Below, piece after piece: positions 10,247 to 20,696 of a DNA stretch of 64,000 nt. How positions within the stretch are numbered: the stretch's first letter is position 1; each line of letters begins with the position of its first letter. The stretch is from contig OY720098.1 in assembly GCA_963082875.1 (NCBI GenBank), positions 3,844,001 to 3,908,000 of the forward strand, read 5' to 3'. The position numbers and the translations under genes were made by a program. This DNA comes from Corella eumyota (lineage: Eukaryota > Chordata > Ascidiacea > Phlebobranchia > Corellidae). The notes under the pieces are model-generated. The model made no database searches, had not been told where the DNA came from, and worked only from the letters and a program-made list of their open reading frames with translations.

Positions 10247-11662
10247 TTATTCAGTGCTTTTAATGTCATTCTTAACTTTGTAATAAACAAAACTGAAAAA
10301 ACAAAGCAACAAAAGATCAAAAGATGCCAACAATATAAACACAAAACCAGGAAACCAAGAAACAGTTGTAGAATAAACTGGATTCATAATAAAAGAAGCC
10401 GAAATTTCTGACACAGACTCAGTTAAGGCTAAAAGTGCAAATATGGAACCTTGGCTATTAACACTTACCAGTTTGGAAGGAATACTCCTATACACAACTA
10501 TGTTCATGGCACCTAAAAGGCCAGTTACTAAACCCAGGAATAACATCCATGAAATTTTGGAGAACGCATAAAAAAGAAAACATGAAACATTTGAGAACAC
10601 TCCAAAAACAACAAATACATAATCTGAAGCATATTTAGTAAGTAATTTAATTGTCACTAAACTGAGAGCCATAGATGACATTCTTAGTGCAGCAGCATAT
10701 CCAACTAACAAAGAGTTCCAGCAAAAAGGGGGACTAAGCTCATAAATAACTGAAACATCAGAAAATCCATCAATAACCATAATTTCCACCCAAAAACATA
10801 AAGCAACTCCAATAATTTTTAAACTCTGATTTAGACTGGTAAACAAGCTTCCCAACTCTGTAAATGGCCTTTTTGAGAACAGCAATTTTACTTTTAGTAG
10901 TAAAGACATTGGATTAATAACCTTCGATTCTTTAAGTATAAACTGAATGTAAAGTATAGAGACAAACACTAAGGCAACAAGAAATATGAAAGGTGGCACA
11001 AAACCATGTTTTTCGACCCAAAATCCACTTAACAAACCTCCGAAAATTCCACCAATTCCAACGGAAGCTGAGCCCACCGCTACTTTAACTGTCCTGTTTT
11101 CTTTAGTTGAGGTATCAGCTAAGTAGGCAAAAATACTGCCCAGAATAACTGCATAATTACCAGTAATTCCACAAAGTCCCCTTCCAATAAACAAATAATA
11201 GATTGGCAGTTCAAAGCTAAAAACAATCAAGCAGCATAGCACCATTAAAAAATAACCAAAAAACCCAACCAAAAGTGGAAGCCTTCTCCCTACAATGTCA
11301 CCCCAAGATCCAATTGCTACAGTTGTAATTAAAGATGGAATAAAACCAGCAATATTTAAATACAAAACCCATTCGCTAGATTCAGCTGAAACCTTATCTT
11401 CTAGACCACTTGTACTTGTATTATCACATGCAGAGTGTTGTGTAGAAGCATTCAAACCATAACTTTTAGCGACATAATCATCTATATATTGCTTGGAAAT
11501 CAAAGAATACATTGACAATACAGTCAAAGTCACAATACCAAGCGGTTCAACAGTTATATGTTGTATTACACGTAAACCAACATGACTGGGTGTTTCAGGA
11601 TTCCTTTTAATTACATCATCTTTTTCATTTCCTTCTTCAGGTAAAATATCATAGTCTGACAT
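10247..11662 (-). CDS. SLC46-like major facilitator transporter, copy 3, lacking the acidic pair
   Basis: Intronless, 471 residues, with the family fold and motif A (GSWGDIVGRRLP). The odd point is at the positions matching PCFT D156 and E185. This copy has N169 (context GITGNYAV) and S198 (context VAVGSASVG), so both acidic residues are gone although the 29-residue spacing and the flanking FAYLADTSTKENRT block are kept. This suggests altered coupling or a different substrate rather than decay, because the frame is intact and all other motifs remain. The loop cysteine (SACD) and the SPPFCW cysteine are present. The N-terminal YDIL (residues 4-7) is a YxxPhi-type motif. An acceptor-like AG follows a short pyrimidine stretch upstream of the ATG. 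Confidence 0.93.
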   Translation of the reverse strand: MSDYDILPEEGNEKDDVIKRNPETPSHVGLRVIQHITVEPLGIVTLTVLSMYSLISKQYIDDYVAKSYGLNASTQHSACDNTSTSGLEDKVSAESSEWVLYLNIAGFIPSLITTVAIGSWGDIVGRRLPLLVGFFGYFLMVLCCLIVFSFELPIYYLFIGRGLCGITGNYAVILGSIFAYLADTSTKENRTVKVAVGSASVGIGGIFGGLLSGFWVEKHGFVPPFIFLVALVFVSILYIQFILKESKVINPMSLLLKVKLLFSKRPFTELGSLFTSLNQSLKIIGVALCFWVEIMVIDGFSDVSVIYELSPPFCWNSLLVGYAAALRMSSMALSLVTIKLLTKYASDYVFVVFGVFSNVSCFLFYAFSKISWMLFLGLVTGLLGAMNIVVYRSIPSKLVSVNSQGSIFALLALTESVSEISASFIMNPVYSTTVSWFPGFVFILLASFDLLLLCFFSFVYYKVKNDIKSTE

Positions 11663-12374
11663 ACCCTATTTTTATAAAAAGCACCTATTTTAAAAACCTG
11701 TACAACAAATAAACAAAACAGTTAAATTTTAGTCTAAAAATTATGGAACAGTGATGTATCAATTAAAACACTTTTGGCAATAATATTTTGATATAACTAA
11801 TATTTACAGATTTAAAATTGCACTAACATTCAAATAACATTTAAATGTAAATTTAGTTAGTTAACAATAGTCTAATAAAACAAATATTATACTATTTGGA
11901 AAACAAAATTGACTTCAAATGTATAAAAAATCATTGCATATTAAAGAAAATAAAAATATTGCACATCATTAAAAATAATAAACAAAAATCTAATACATAG
12001 ATGGTTGATTAATTTAACAAATAACTAAAACATAATAAATTTCACAATAAAATTATATATATTACTTTAATTTTGCATATATTTATTATAATATTTAACA
12101 ATCAAATATGAATTTATGTACAATAAGTGCAGTAAATTAATAAAAATTAAAAATTAGGTAAAAAATTAAAAAATAAGTACCATTTAAAATAAATTAAAAA
12201 AAACAGTAAAATAATATGAAATTTTGCTCCTATTGTATTATAGTTAAGATAAAAATATAAGAATATTTTTTATAAAAAAATTGCTTTAACAATTAGATCA
12301 ACATAATATAACACTACAATGGCTTTGCTTTAAAACAAAACAATTCAATTTGAGGTAATTTAAAAAAACAGACT
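11663..12374. other. Spacer between transporter copies 3 and 4
   Basis: About 700 bases of very AT-rich sequence, with no coding potential, RNA gene or clear repeat. Confidence 0.5.
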
Positions 12375-13784
12375 TTAATCTTTTTTAATATCATCTTTCA
12401 CTTTAAGATAAACAAAAGTAAATAAAATTAACATTGTCACCACAAAAATTACCATGACAACAAACACAAAACCTGAGAACCATGCAACAGTAGCAGAATA
12501 AATTGGATTGAAAATAAAAGAAGCCACGAGGCCAGAAACTGATTCAGCTTGGGCCAGTAATGCAAAAATTGAACCCTGGCCTTCAGGAGTAACTAATTTA
12601 GATGCAACGCTTCGTGCAACTGTTGATAACATGCTTGACAACCAACCAGTAACTAAGCCCAAAAATAACATCCAGGTAGTAGTGGAAAAAGAATAGAACA
12701 GCAAGCATGAAATATTTGATAAAGTTCCAGCCACAACAAATACATAATCAGAAACATATTGGTTAAATACTTTGATGCATATCAAACTTACAACCAATGA
12801 AAGTAACTTCACAGCAGATGCATATCCAACAAGGACAGAATTCCAACAAAATGGAGGGCTCAGTTCATATATAACCATAACATCGTTGAATCCATTTACC
12901 ACAATGATTTGCATAAAAAAACAAAACACAGCACCGAATATTTTTAGAATATGATCAAAATCAATAAAAATCTTTTTTATTCCAATAAATGGCTTCTTAG
13001 AAAACAGCAACTTTATTTTTCTTGACATAGGCATCGGGTTGATTTCAATTGACTCTTTGAGTACAAATTTAATATAGAGCATAGATGCTATTATTATTAC
13101 GACAAGGAATATAAAAGGTGGGATATAACCTTGCCTATCAACCCAAAATGCACTTAGTAAACTTCCAACAATTCCACCAATTCCAATACAAGATTCGCCC
13201 ACTGCTACTTTAACTGTTCTGTTTTCCTTAGTTGAGGTATCTGCTAGGTAGGCAAACATACAACCCAGTATAATCGCAATATCACCACATGTGCTACTAA
13301 CTATTCTACCAATAAAAAGATAATAAACTGGTAGCTCAAAACAAAGAACTATCAGAAAATTAGTAACCATGACAAGGTAGCCAAAAAATCCAATCAAAAA
13401 TGGCAGACGACGGCCTACAGTGTCTCCCCAGGACCCAATAATCACCGTTGTAAATAATGAAGGTACAAATCCTGCAATATTTAAATACAAAACCCAATCA
13501 CTTGCTTCAGCTGCTACCTTATCTTCAATACTGCTAGAATTTGCACAAGCCGAGTTCTGTGATGATGTGTTAAGGCCATAACTTTTCGCAACATAATCAT
13601 AAATGTATTGCTTAGAAATTAATGTGTACATAAAATACACAGCAAGACTTACAATGCCCAATGGTTCTACTGTTATGCCTTTTATGATATCAACAATACA
13701 TTTCCATAGAGGTTGTCCTGTTTTAGTGATTTCTATTAATGGAGCATCATCATTGTTTTTATTAATTGCATTTTTGCTTGTCAT
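12375..13784 (-). CDS. SLC46-like major facilitator transporter, copy 4
   Basis: Intronless, 469 residues. It has motif A (GSWGDTVGRRLP), the acidic pair D168/E197 at the PCFT D156/E185 positions, the loop cysteine (NSACAN) and the SPPFCW cysteine. It resembles copy 3 most in the middle region (AYLADTSTKENRTVKVAVG is shared), suggesting that 3 and 4 arose from one duplication. The N-terminus lacks the tyrosine motif of copies 1-3 but has DDAPLI at residues 12-17, which fits the [DE]xxxL[LI] acidic dileucine sorting pattern. A canonical acceptor lies about 30 bases before the ATG. Confidence 0.93.
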   Translation of the reverse strand: MTSKNAINKNNDDAPLIEITKTGQPLWKCIVDIIKGITVEPLGIVSLAVYFMYTLISKQYIYDYVAKSYGLNTSSQNSACANSSSIEDKVAAEASDWVLYLNIAGFVPSLFTTVIIGSWGDTVGRRLPFLIGFFGYLVMVTNFLIVLCFELPVYYLFIGRIVSSTCGDIAIILGCMFAYLADTSTKENRTVKVAVGESCIGIGGIVGSLLSAFWVDRQGYIPPFIFLVVIIIASMLYIKFVLKESIEINPMPMSRKIKLLFSKKPFIGIKKIFIDFDHILKIFGAVFCFFMQIIVVNGFNDVMVIYELSPPFCWNSVLVGYASAVKLLSLVVSLICIKVFNQYVSDYVFVVAGTLSNISCLLFYSFSTTTWMLFLGLVTGWLSSMLSTVARSVASKLVTPEGQGSIFALLAQAESVSGLVASFIFNPIYSATVAWFSGFVFVVMVIFVVTMLILFTFVYLKVKDDIKKD

Positions 13785-14062
13785 AATAATATTTAAAACA
13801 AAAAATCTGAATAAATAAAGATGAAGAAATTAGGTTAAAAATATGTTGTATAGCTAATATTACACTGAACTTAAAATTAAAATCTTAGTATGTAGATTTA
13901 CTACAAAGGCACTCATAGTTAATGTTTTTGCATATTATATTTCTAAATACTACTAAACCAAAAAATATATTTAAATTAGTCAACAAAATAAATCATTAAA
14001 CAAAAAGGCAAAATTAACACCATAAAAATTTTACACCATTGAAAGTACCATTTTTTAAAACA

Positions 14063-14375
14063 GGCAATAATACGATTTGCATAAAATCTCATTTGGCAAG
14101 ACTAAAATTTAAATAAACAATTTAGGCAGTAACAAAATTTGCATAACATTCACTTGGCAATATGGTGATATGAACTTCAAAATAACAGTATGAAAATATA
14201 CGATATATGACAAAAACTTTCCATTAACTCTAGTTGAACAAAAACACTAAGCAACAAAACTTATTGCAACAATTATTACTTGGCAAGATAAGAATAAAAA
14301 TAAAAAAACATTTTGGCAGTTTTTTGATTTGTAATAAAATACAATTGGCAAGTAAAGCACTTTAAGGAAACAAAT
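14063..14375 (+). repeat. Degenerate tandem repeat, unit about 63 bp
   Basis: Recurring blocks of the form GGCAGT or GGCAAT, then TTTGCATAA-like sequence, then CTTGGCAAGA, start near 14063, 14125, 14251 and 14315, giving steps of 62, 126 and 64. The copies are strongly diverged. It is an old minisatellite between two transporter genes, with no evident function. Confidence 0.5.
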
Positions 14376-14499
14376 ATTTACATGGTAACAGTACTGTAAA
14401 AATATATGATGTGAAAAGTAATATATAAATATATATAAGACTAAATAGCCTGATAGCAATATAGAATGGAGCTTTTAATATCATATCTATGTCCAATTT

Positions 14500-14590
14500 A
14501 TAGGCCTATAAAAATTGCTGCTTGTGGTAATCGTGTAAATTATTGCGGATAAATATTAGAGTATGACAATTAAAGTCCCAAATGTAGAGT
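14500..14590 (+). repeat. Dispersed MITE-like repeat, fragment
   Basis: The stretch with GGCCTATAAAAATTGCTGC, GTGGT, TAAATTATTGCGGATAAAT and a following TTAG resembles the core of the elements at 49231-49370 and 44360-44490. It is truncated and diverged. Confidence 0.5.
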
Positions 14591-14736
14591 GAGCACCCAC
14601 TAGTATAAAATAATGTATGATAAAAAAGGATGCTTATTATACCGTATAAATATGAAAAATGTATTCCCAATTTCTCTCTTAGAAGAACAATACATAATTA
14701 TGTAAACTAAAAATGAGCATAAAATAAAACTCCTTT

Positions 14737-16179
14737 TTAGTCTTCCCCATCAACTACGTCATTCCTAATTTTAAGATAAAGAAATGTGAAAAAAATTAAC
14801 ACAAGAACTTGAAAACCAGATAAAACTAAAAACACAAAACCTGGAAACCAATGAACAGTTGCAGAATATATGGGATTAAAAATTAAGACTGCTAAAATTT
14901 CGCCAATTGACCCTGACAGTGAATTCAAAGCTAAGACAGATCCTTGACTGTTTTCATTAGCTAATTTAGAAGTAAAACTTACAATAACCGTGCCCTGCAC
15001 GCCTCTAAACCAACCAATTCCTATTCCAAAAAACAACATCCATTGCTTAGTGGAAAATGCATAAAACAGCAGCATAGCTAAGCTTGAAAATATTCCTATC
15101 ACGCATATAAAGTAATCAGATATGCGTCTAGATAATAATTTAATAAGAACAAAACTGAAAATTAACGAACATAATTTCATAGAATTAGCATATCCAATCA
15201 TTAAAGATGAAAAACAAAAAGGGGGACTAAGTTCGTAAATTGTAGATAGGTTCACGAATCCAATAAGAACAATAAGACGCATCAAGAAGCAGATAACCAT
15301 TCCTAAAATCTTTAGACTATGCCTTAATTCTGGAAACAAGTTTTTCTTTATTTCAACAAAAGCATCAAAAGAAAACAGGATTTTTGTTTGATCACGAATA
15401 GACAAAACTTTTACATTTCTTGACTCTGGTAAAATAAAATAAATATAAACCATTGATGCAAACAACAGTATAGCACTAAACAAAAAAGGAGAAAAAAATC
15501 CATGTTTTTCTACCCAAATTCCACTTATCAAACTGCCTAGCAAGCCACCGATGCCACCTAAACCTTCAGTAATTGCAAACTTCAATGTCCTATTTGCGCT
15601 GGTTGATATATCAGATGTATAGGCAAATAAAGTAGAATAAAGAACTGATATATCTCCACATAAGCCACAAATAATTCTTCCAATGATGATATAGGAAATT
15701 GAAAGGTTAAAACCTATGGCTAATAAATAAACAACCACCATAAAGAAATAGCCAAAAAATCCAAATAAAAATGGTAAACGACGGCCTACTACATCGCCCC
15801 AAGCCCCAATCATCACAACCGTGAATAAAGAGGGGATAAATCCAGCGATATTTAAATACAGAATCCATTCACTTGATGCAGCTGAAACCTTAGCTTCAAT
15901 GTAACTTTCAGTATTACAAGATGTTGAATTAGCTTCTGTAGTTCTGTTTAGACCGTATTCAATTGCAAAGTACCGATATATAAATTGCTTTGATAGTATT
16001 AAATACATTTCATTTACGAACAAAAATATAACTGCCAAAGGCTCGTAAGTAATACCACATATTGCTGAAACCAGATTTCTCCAACAAGTACACAGTGTAT
16101 TTTGTCTCACTAACTTTGTATTATCCAACAAATAGGTATTCTCTTTTTCCTCCAAAGATTCATCTTCATTCAACCCCAT
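14737..16179 (-). CDS. SLC46-like major facilitator transporter, copy 5
   Basis: Intronless, 480 residues. It has motif A (GAWGDVVGRRLP), the acidic pair D176/E205 matching PCFT D156/E185, the loop cysteine (STSCNT) with several N-glycosylation sequons around it, and the SPPFCF cysteine. Its N-terminus is longer and more acidic than in the other copies. It carries ENTYLL at residues 13-18, which fits the [DE]xxxL[LI] dileucine sorting pattern. It is among the more diverged members of the array. An acceptor-like AG sits about 35 bases before the ATG, and no in-frame upstream exon is visible. Confidence 0.93.
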   Translation of the reverse strand: MGLNEDESLEEKENTYLLDNTKLVRQNTLCTCWRNLVSAICGITYEPLAVIFLFVNEMYLILSKQFIYRYFAIEYGLNRTTEANSTSCNTESYIEAKVSAASSEWILYLNIAGFIPSLFTVVMIGAWGDVVGRRLPFLFGFFGYFFMVVVYLLAIGFNLSISYIIIGRIICGLCGDISVLYSTLFAYTSDISTSANRTLKFAITEGLGGIGGLLGSLISGIWVEKHGFFSPFLFSAILLFASMVYIYFILPESRNVKVLSIRDQTKILFSFDAFVEIKKNLFPELRHSLKILGMVICFLMRLIVLIGFVNLSTIYELSPPFCFSSLMIGYANSMKLCSLIFSFVLIKLLSRRISDYFICVIGIFSSLAMLLFYAFSTKQWMLFFGIGIGWFRGVQGTVIVSFTSKLANENSQGSVLALNSLSGSIGEILAVLIFNPIYSATVHWFPGFVFLVLSGFQVLVLIFFTFLYLKIRNDVVDGED

Positions 16180-17031
16180 TTAACAGTTTAAATACCTATT
16201 GTTGATGTCTAATATACAAAAACAACAGTATTAATTGCATATAAAATTAATTGGATTAAAATATTAGTGCAAAATTATTAAACTAAATAGCACAAATTAA
16301 AAATTGAATTATACAAAGTAAGTACTAAGTAAGAGCATTAAAATAAAACACTGGTACTAAAATGATTATTAAAAGTGATCGAAGACACAGAATAAACTGA
16401 TATTTGAAGGGTTAAAATAAAAAAGGAAGACAAAAGTGCAATTAACAATAACGAATTGAAATCTTAACTTCTATTAAAATAATACAATGAAAATAAAAAA
16501 GTAGCATCAATAAAACACTATTAAATGAAATAAAAAAGGCTAAGCACAAAAATAACTTTACAGATTTGAACTATTAGGTTTTCACACAAGAAAAAAAAAC
16601 AAGATGTTAATAAGACTGTCACGCCTACATTTTAAAAGAATAAGGATAAAAATTAAAAACCTTACAATGTCATTTAAATGAACAAAAAAATGGAAAACTT
16701 AACAAAAAAATATTAAGTTGAGCTTAAATAGTTTATTATAATTCATATAATAAACAATAGGGACTAAATACTTAGGTTTTCAAATTTATAAGTAAAATTA
16801 TACATATCCAATACTTTACTAGTACGGTATAGGTTCAATTTAAATACTAGGAGGTATCCAAGAATAAGCTAGTGTCATGAATGAAAAAACAGCTGGAAAA
16901 GATACAAATAAAACAAATAGCTTTAAAATTTGTATATTGAATGTTATTCGAAAAAAATAACCAAAAACTGCCAACAAGCATAGTGCAAAAAAAAGCATAG
17001 TGCAAAATGTACTAATATTATTAATACAAAT
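16180..17031. other. Spacer between transporter copies 5 and 6
   Basis: About 850 AT-rich bases with no recognisable gene, RNA or repeat. It contains the upstream region of copy 5 and the 3' region of copy 6. Confidence 0.5.
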
Positions 17032-18486
17032 CTAAGCATTGTCATAACAATGCTCATCTGAAGTCTGAGGTATTGCTTCGTAAGACTGAGTTGCAATATC
17101 TTTTCTAACAAAATAATAAACCAAACTGAACAGGAAAAACAGTAAACCTTCAAAACCAATCATAACTATGAAAACAAATCCAGGATTCCAGGCAACAGTT
17201 TTGGAGTAGATTGGGTTAAAAATAAATGACGCAATAAGTTGTGAGGTTGATTGTGCTAATCCAATAACAGAAAACACTGCTCCTTGTCCATCAGCACCCA
17301 CTAGTTTTGAAGCTATACTTCGTGTTATAGTAAAAGTAAGTATGCACAAACTTTGTGTAAGTATCCCGATAAATAGCATCAACGTTGTTTTGCCAAATGC
17401 ATAAAAAAGAAGAAATGAAGTTTTGGAAAGGATTCCTATTACCCCGATAACATATTCCGATGCACGACCTTTAAGAAGTTTAATTGTGGCCCAGCTGAAT
17501 AGAAATGCAGTTGATGTAACGGCAGAAGTGTATCCGATAAGCATAGAGGACCAGCAAAATGGTGGGCTTAATACATACAAAGTTGACACATCGCCACTAC
17601 CAGTCAAAATGGTCGATGCCAAAAAATAACACATAACCATACCCAAAATTTTCATACAATTCGCTAGGTTCACAAAAAGAGTATTTTTGATGCTTCGAAA
17701 TGGCTTTAAGGAAAATAAAGCTTTTATTTTAACAGATGTTGATATTGCACCAACTGGAAGGGATTCTTTAACAAAGAAAAGCACATACAAAATAGTTGCA
17801 ATCATGAGAGCAACAAGAAATATAAAAGGCGGAACAAAACCCTGTTTTTCCACCCAAACACCACTTAACAAAGCACCAACTATTCCTCCAATTCCTAACG
17901 TTCCATCACCAATAGCCAGTTTTACCGTCCTATTTTCCTGTGTTGATATATCCGCCAAATAAGCAAAAACACAAGTTAATATCACAGGCAATTCTCCAGT
18001 TAAACCACAAAGCAATCTACCTATTAAAAGGTATTGAATTGGAAGCTCAAAAGCAAGCACCACTAAATAGCATGTAATCATAACCAGATATCCAAACAAC
18101 CCAATCAAAAGGGGCAATTTCCGGCCCACAGTGTCACCCCAAGACCCAATAATAATAGTTGTAATAAGAGATGGTAAAAAAGCTGCTATATTAACATAAA
18201 GCACCCATTGGCTCGATTCAGCTGACACCTTAGCTTCAACACTACTTGAATTAGCACATGCCTTGTTCTGTGAAGTTGAGTTTAGCCCGTAACTCTGGGC
18301 AACATATTGGTAAATATACTGCTGTGATATTAGACTGTACATAAACACTACTATCATTATAGATGCTCCAATTGGTTCGACAGTGATTGAGAGTACTCCA
18401 TTTTTAATTGATTTCCATATGGACTTGCTTGGTAAGATTTCCGTTCCATCATTGCTTATAGTTTCATAGTTTACATGTTTATTCAT
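17032..18486 (-). CDS. SLC46-like major facilitator transporter, copy 6, acidic pair swapped
   Basis: Intronless, 484 residues, with motif A as GSWGDTVGRKLP. At the PCFT D156/E185 positions it has E165 and D194, the reverse of the usual D and E. Charge is kept but side-chain length changes at both sites. The loop cysteine (NKACAN) and SPPFCW cysteine are kept. The N-terminal YETI (residues 7-10) is a YxxPhi-type motif. The C-terminal tail is somewhat longer and acidic (TSDEHCYDNA). A strong pyrimidine tract ending in TTTTCAAG precedes the ATG by about 30 bases. Confidence 0.93.
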   Translation of the reverse strand: MNKHVNYETISNDGTEILPSKSIWKSIKNGVLSITVEPIGASIMIVVFMYSLISQQYIYQYVAQSYGLNSTSQNKACANSSSVEAKVSAESSQWVLYVNIAAFLPSLITTIIIGSWGDTVGRKLPLLIGLFGYLVMITCYLVVLAFELPIQYLLIGRLLCGLTGELPVILTCVFAYLADISTQENRTVKLAIGDGTLGIGGIVGALLSGVWVEKQGFVPPFIFLVALMIATILYVLFFVKESLPVGAISTSVKIKALFSLKPFRSIKNTLFVNLANCMKILGMVMCYFLASTILTGSGDVSTLYVLSPPFCWSSMLIGYTSAVTSTAFLFSWATIKLLKGRASEYVIGVIGILSKTSFLLFYAFGKTTLMLFIGILTQSLCILTFTITRSIASKLVGADGQGAVFSVIGLAQSTSQLIASFIFNPIYSKTVAWNPGFVFIVMIGFEGLLFFLFSLVYYFVRKDIATQSYEAIPQTSDEHCYDNA

Positions 18487-19232
18487 AATTATTCACAATT
18501 TTTTGTGTTAAATAAACCTTGAAAAGAAAAATGAAAGTTTAATTTGAGTACAATAATTTATAAATACAAAATAATGACCATAGACAAGTAATATTGATTA
18601 TGAATTTGAAAAAATATAACTGAGACATCACAAATAGTGTTATTGGATATTATGTTAAATTTTAGGTTATTTAATTAGCAATGCAATACTTGTGTTACAA
18701 AACCACTAAATCAATTTTATGATAATGATGTTTACATAAGGGTTATATAGGTATGTTATTTATTTAATGCAGTTTATTAAAAGTTATATCAAATACACAA
18801 GGTAATGAAAAAAAAAATTATATATGAGGTTATAAAAATATGATTTAAATAAGTACAATAATATGATAATAAAATGTAATGAGGTATGGGAACAAATATA
18901 GGTTACACTTTGTTACATGAGTTACACAGTATGATGTTTTAAGTATGTTAATAATGGCAATATGTGGCAATAAGTAAAGTAACTATTATTTGATAACACT
19001 GCTAAAATTAAAATACAAAAAAAGCGATAAAAATGTTGCTTAAAATTACATAAAGTTAATAATATTAATAAACCTTTGTAAAACATTTTAAAAATTAAGC
19101 TCATAAAACAAAAATGGCAAGGTATGTAAATATTACAGTGCAATAAATATTGAGCTATGCTTAACTTGCAAAAAATCACATAAGGATAAAATTTTCAGTT
19201 ATGTTACAAAAAACTTTAAAAAAATTTGGAAA
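18487..19232. other. Spacer between transporter copies 6 and 7
   Basis: About 750 AT-rich bases. An 85-residue hydrophobic open frame at 18922-19179 has no family resemblance and is taken as chance. Confidence 0.5.
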
Positions 19233-20696
19233 TTAGGTGATTAATTGATCTTGACTCTCCTCTATTACTGCCGTGTTATTTTCTGCTGTATTATCTTTTA
19301 ATATATCCTTCCTTACAGCCAAGTAAAAAATAGTAAAAAGAACAAATAAAATTGCTTCGAAAACAGTGATAACGACAAACACAAAACCTGGAAACCACGA
19401 AACAGTTGCAGAATAAATCGGGTTGAAAATGGAAGACCCAATCAGGTCAGAAACTGATTCTGAAAAACCGAAAATTGAAAACACGGCGCCATAACCTGCA
19501 GGGCCAACTAATTTAGAAGCAATACTCCGAAACACAATTGAATCCATACTCTTGAATACACCAAGACCCAATCCTATAAATATCATGACTGTGTCAGATG
19601 AAAATGCATAAAACAACAAGCATATCATGTTAGAGGATATTCCAATTGTGGCAAGCCAGTAATCAGACATACATTTGTATAGTATTTGAATTGCTATCAT
19701 GCTTATTATCAAGGCGAAGGCCTTTAACGCCGATGCATAACCAACTAATGTAGAAGACCAGCAGAGAGGTGGACTAATTTCAAATAAAGTAGCAACATCA
19801 AAATATCCATTTAGCACTGTTAGTTGAAAAAAGAAGCACACAACCATGCTGAAGATTTTCAAAGTATGCCAAAACTCGCCAAACAAAGTATCTTTGATTA
19901 CAATAAATGGCTTCATCGAAAATAAGGCTTTGATTTGACCTCCAATATTTAGATTTTCGGAAATAACCTTTGATTCTGGAAGTATAAAATAAATGTGTAA
20001 AATACAACCTAATGATATCACAACCAGGAATATAAATGGAGGAATAAAACCTTGTTTTTCAAACCAAAATCCACTTAATAAACTCCCAATAACACCTCCA
20101 ATACCCATAAAACCATTTCCAATCCCAATTTTAACAGTTCTGTTTTCTATGGTTGATACATCCGATAAATAAGCAATAATAATACTGACAAGCGCTGGAA
20201 AGTCTCCACAAAAGCCACATAGTAATTTTCCAATTAATAAATAACCGACTGGCAAGTTGAAAATAACAACAACTAAATAACAAATCATCATTAAAAAGTA
20301 ACCCAAAAATGTTACAAGCAAAGGTAATTTACGACCAACGGTATCACTCCAAGAACTAATAAGAACAGTAGTCACCAAGGAAGGGCCATAACCTGCTAAA
20401 TTTAAATACAAAACCCACTGACTTGACTCAGCGGAGACTTTGTTTTCCAGTGCTGTTGTATTCGCACATGATGCAATCTCTGTAGTAATGTTAAGTCCAT
20501 TTTTTTGTGCTGTATAACGATATATATATTGCTTTGACAACAGCATGTACATGTCTAATATAATAAGTGCCACAGCTCCAAGGGGCTCAACAGTTAAGTT
20601 ACATATTTCTTCTACTGCTATTTTGATTGTTGATTTTTTCGAGGTTACTTCGATATTTTCAGTTTCTTGAATTGATTGGTAATTAATTTTGGACAT
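19233..20696 (-). CDS. SLC46-like major facilitator transporter, copy 7, E-to-N at the second acidic site
   Basis: Intronless, 487 residues, and the first gene of the array in transcription direction. Motif A reads SSWSDTVGRKLP. D165 keeps the position of PCFT D156, but the E185 position is N194 (context GIGNGFMG). The spacing of 29 and the ENRTVKI block are intact. The loop cysteine (ASCANT) and SPPLCW cysteine are present. The N-terminal YQSI (residues 6-9) is a YxxPhi-type motif. An acceptor-like AG (TAATTTAG on the minus strand) lies about 16 bases before the ATG, the shortest such distance in the array. Confidence 0.93.
   Translation of the reverse strand: MSKINYQSIQETENIEVTSKKSTIKIAVEEICNLTVEPLGAVALIILDMYMLLSKQYIYRYTAQKNGLNITTEIASCANTTALENKVSAESSQWVLYLNLAGYGPSLVTTVLISSWSDTVGRKLPLLVTFLGYFLMMICYLVVVIFNLPVGYLLIGKLLCGFCGDFPALVSIIIAYLSDVSTIENRTVKIGIGNGFMGIGGVIGSLLSGFWFEKQGFIPPFIFLVVISLGCILHIYFILPESKVISENLNIGGQIKALFSMKPFIVIKDTLFGEFWHTLKIFSMVVCFFFQLTVLNGYFDVATLFEISPPLCWSSTLVGYASALKAFALIISMIAIQILYKCMSDYWLATIGISSNMICLLFYAFSSDTVMIFIGLGLGVFKSMDSIVFRSIASKLVGPAGYGAVFSIFGFSESVSDLIGSSIFNPIYSATVSWFPGFVFVVITVFEAILFVLFTIFYLAVRKDILKDNTAENNTAVIEESQDQLIT

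Larger units (their letters stand above)
13785..14736. other. Spacer between transporter copies 4 and 5
   Basis: About 950 bases without a gene. It contains the degenerate tandem repeat at 14063-14375 and a fragment of the dispersed repeat at about 14500-14590, both annotated separately. Confidence 0.5.

Noticed and set aside
1-20696. A bile-acid gene cluster: BAAT-like gene beside SLC46 (SLC46A3-like) transporters
   Set aside because: The zinc-finger pair separates them, the thioesterase could act on other acyl-CoAs, and nothing in the sequence fixes the transporter substrate.
6296-20696. The seven transporters as one polycistronic operon
   Set aside because: The spacers are 360-950 bp with separate acceptor sites, too long for the tight operons known in ascidians.
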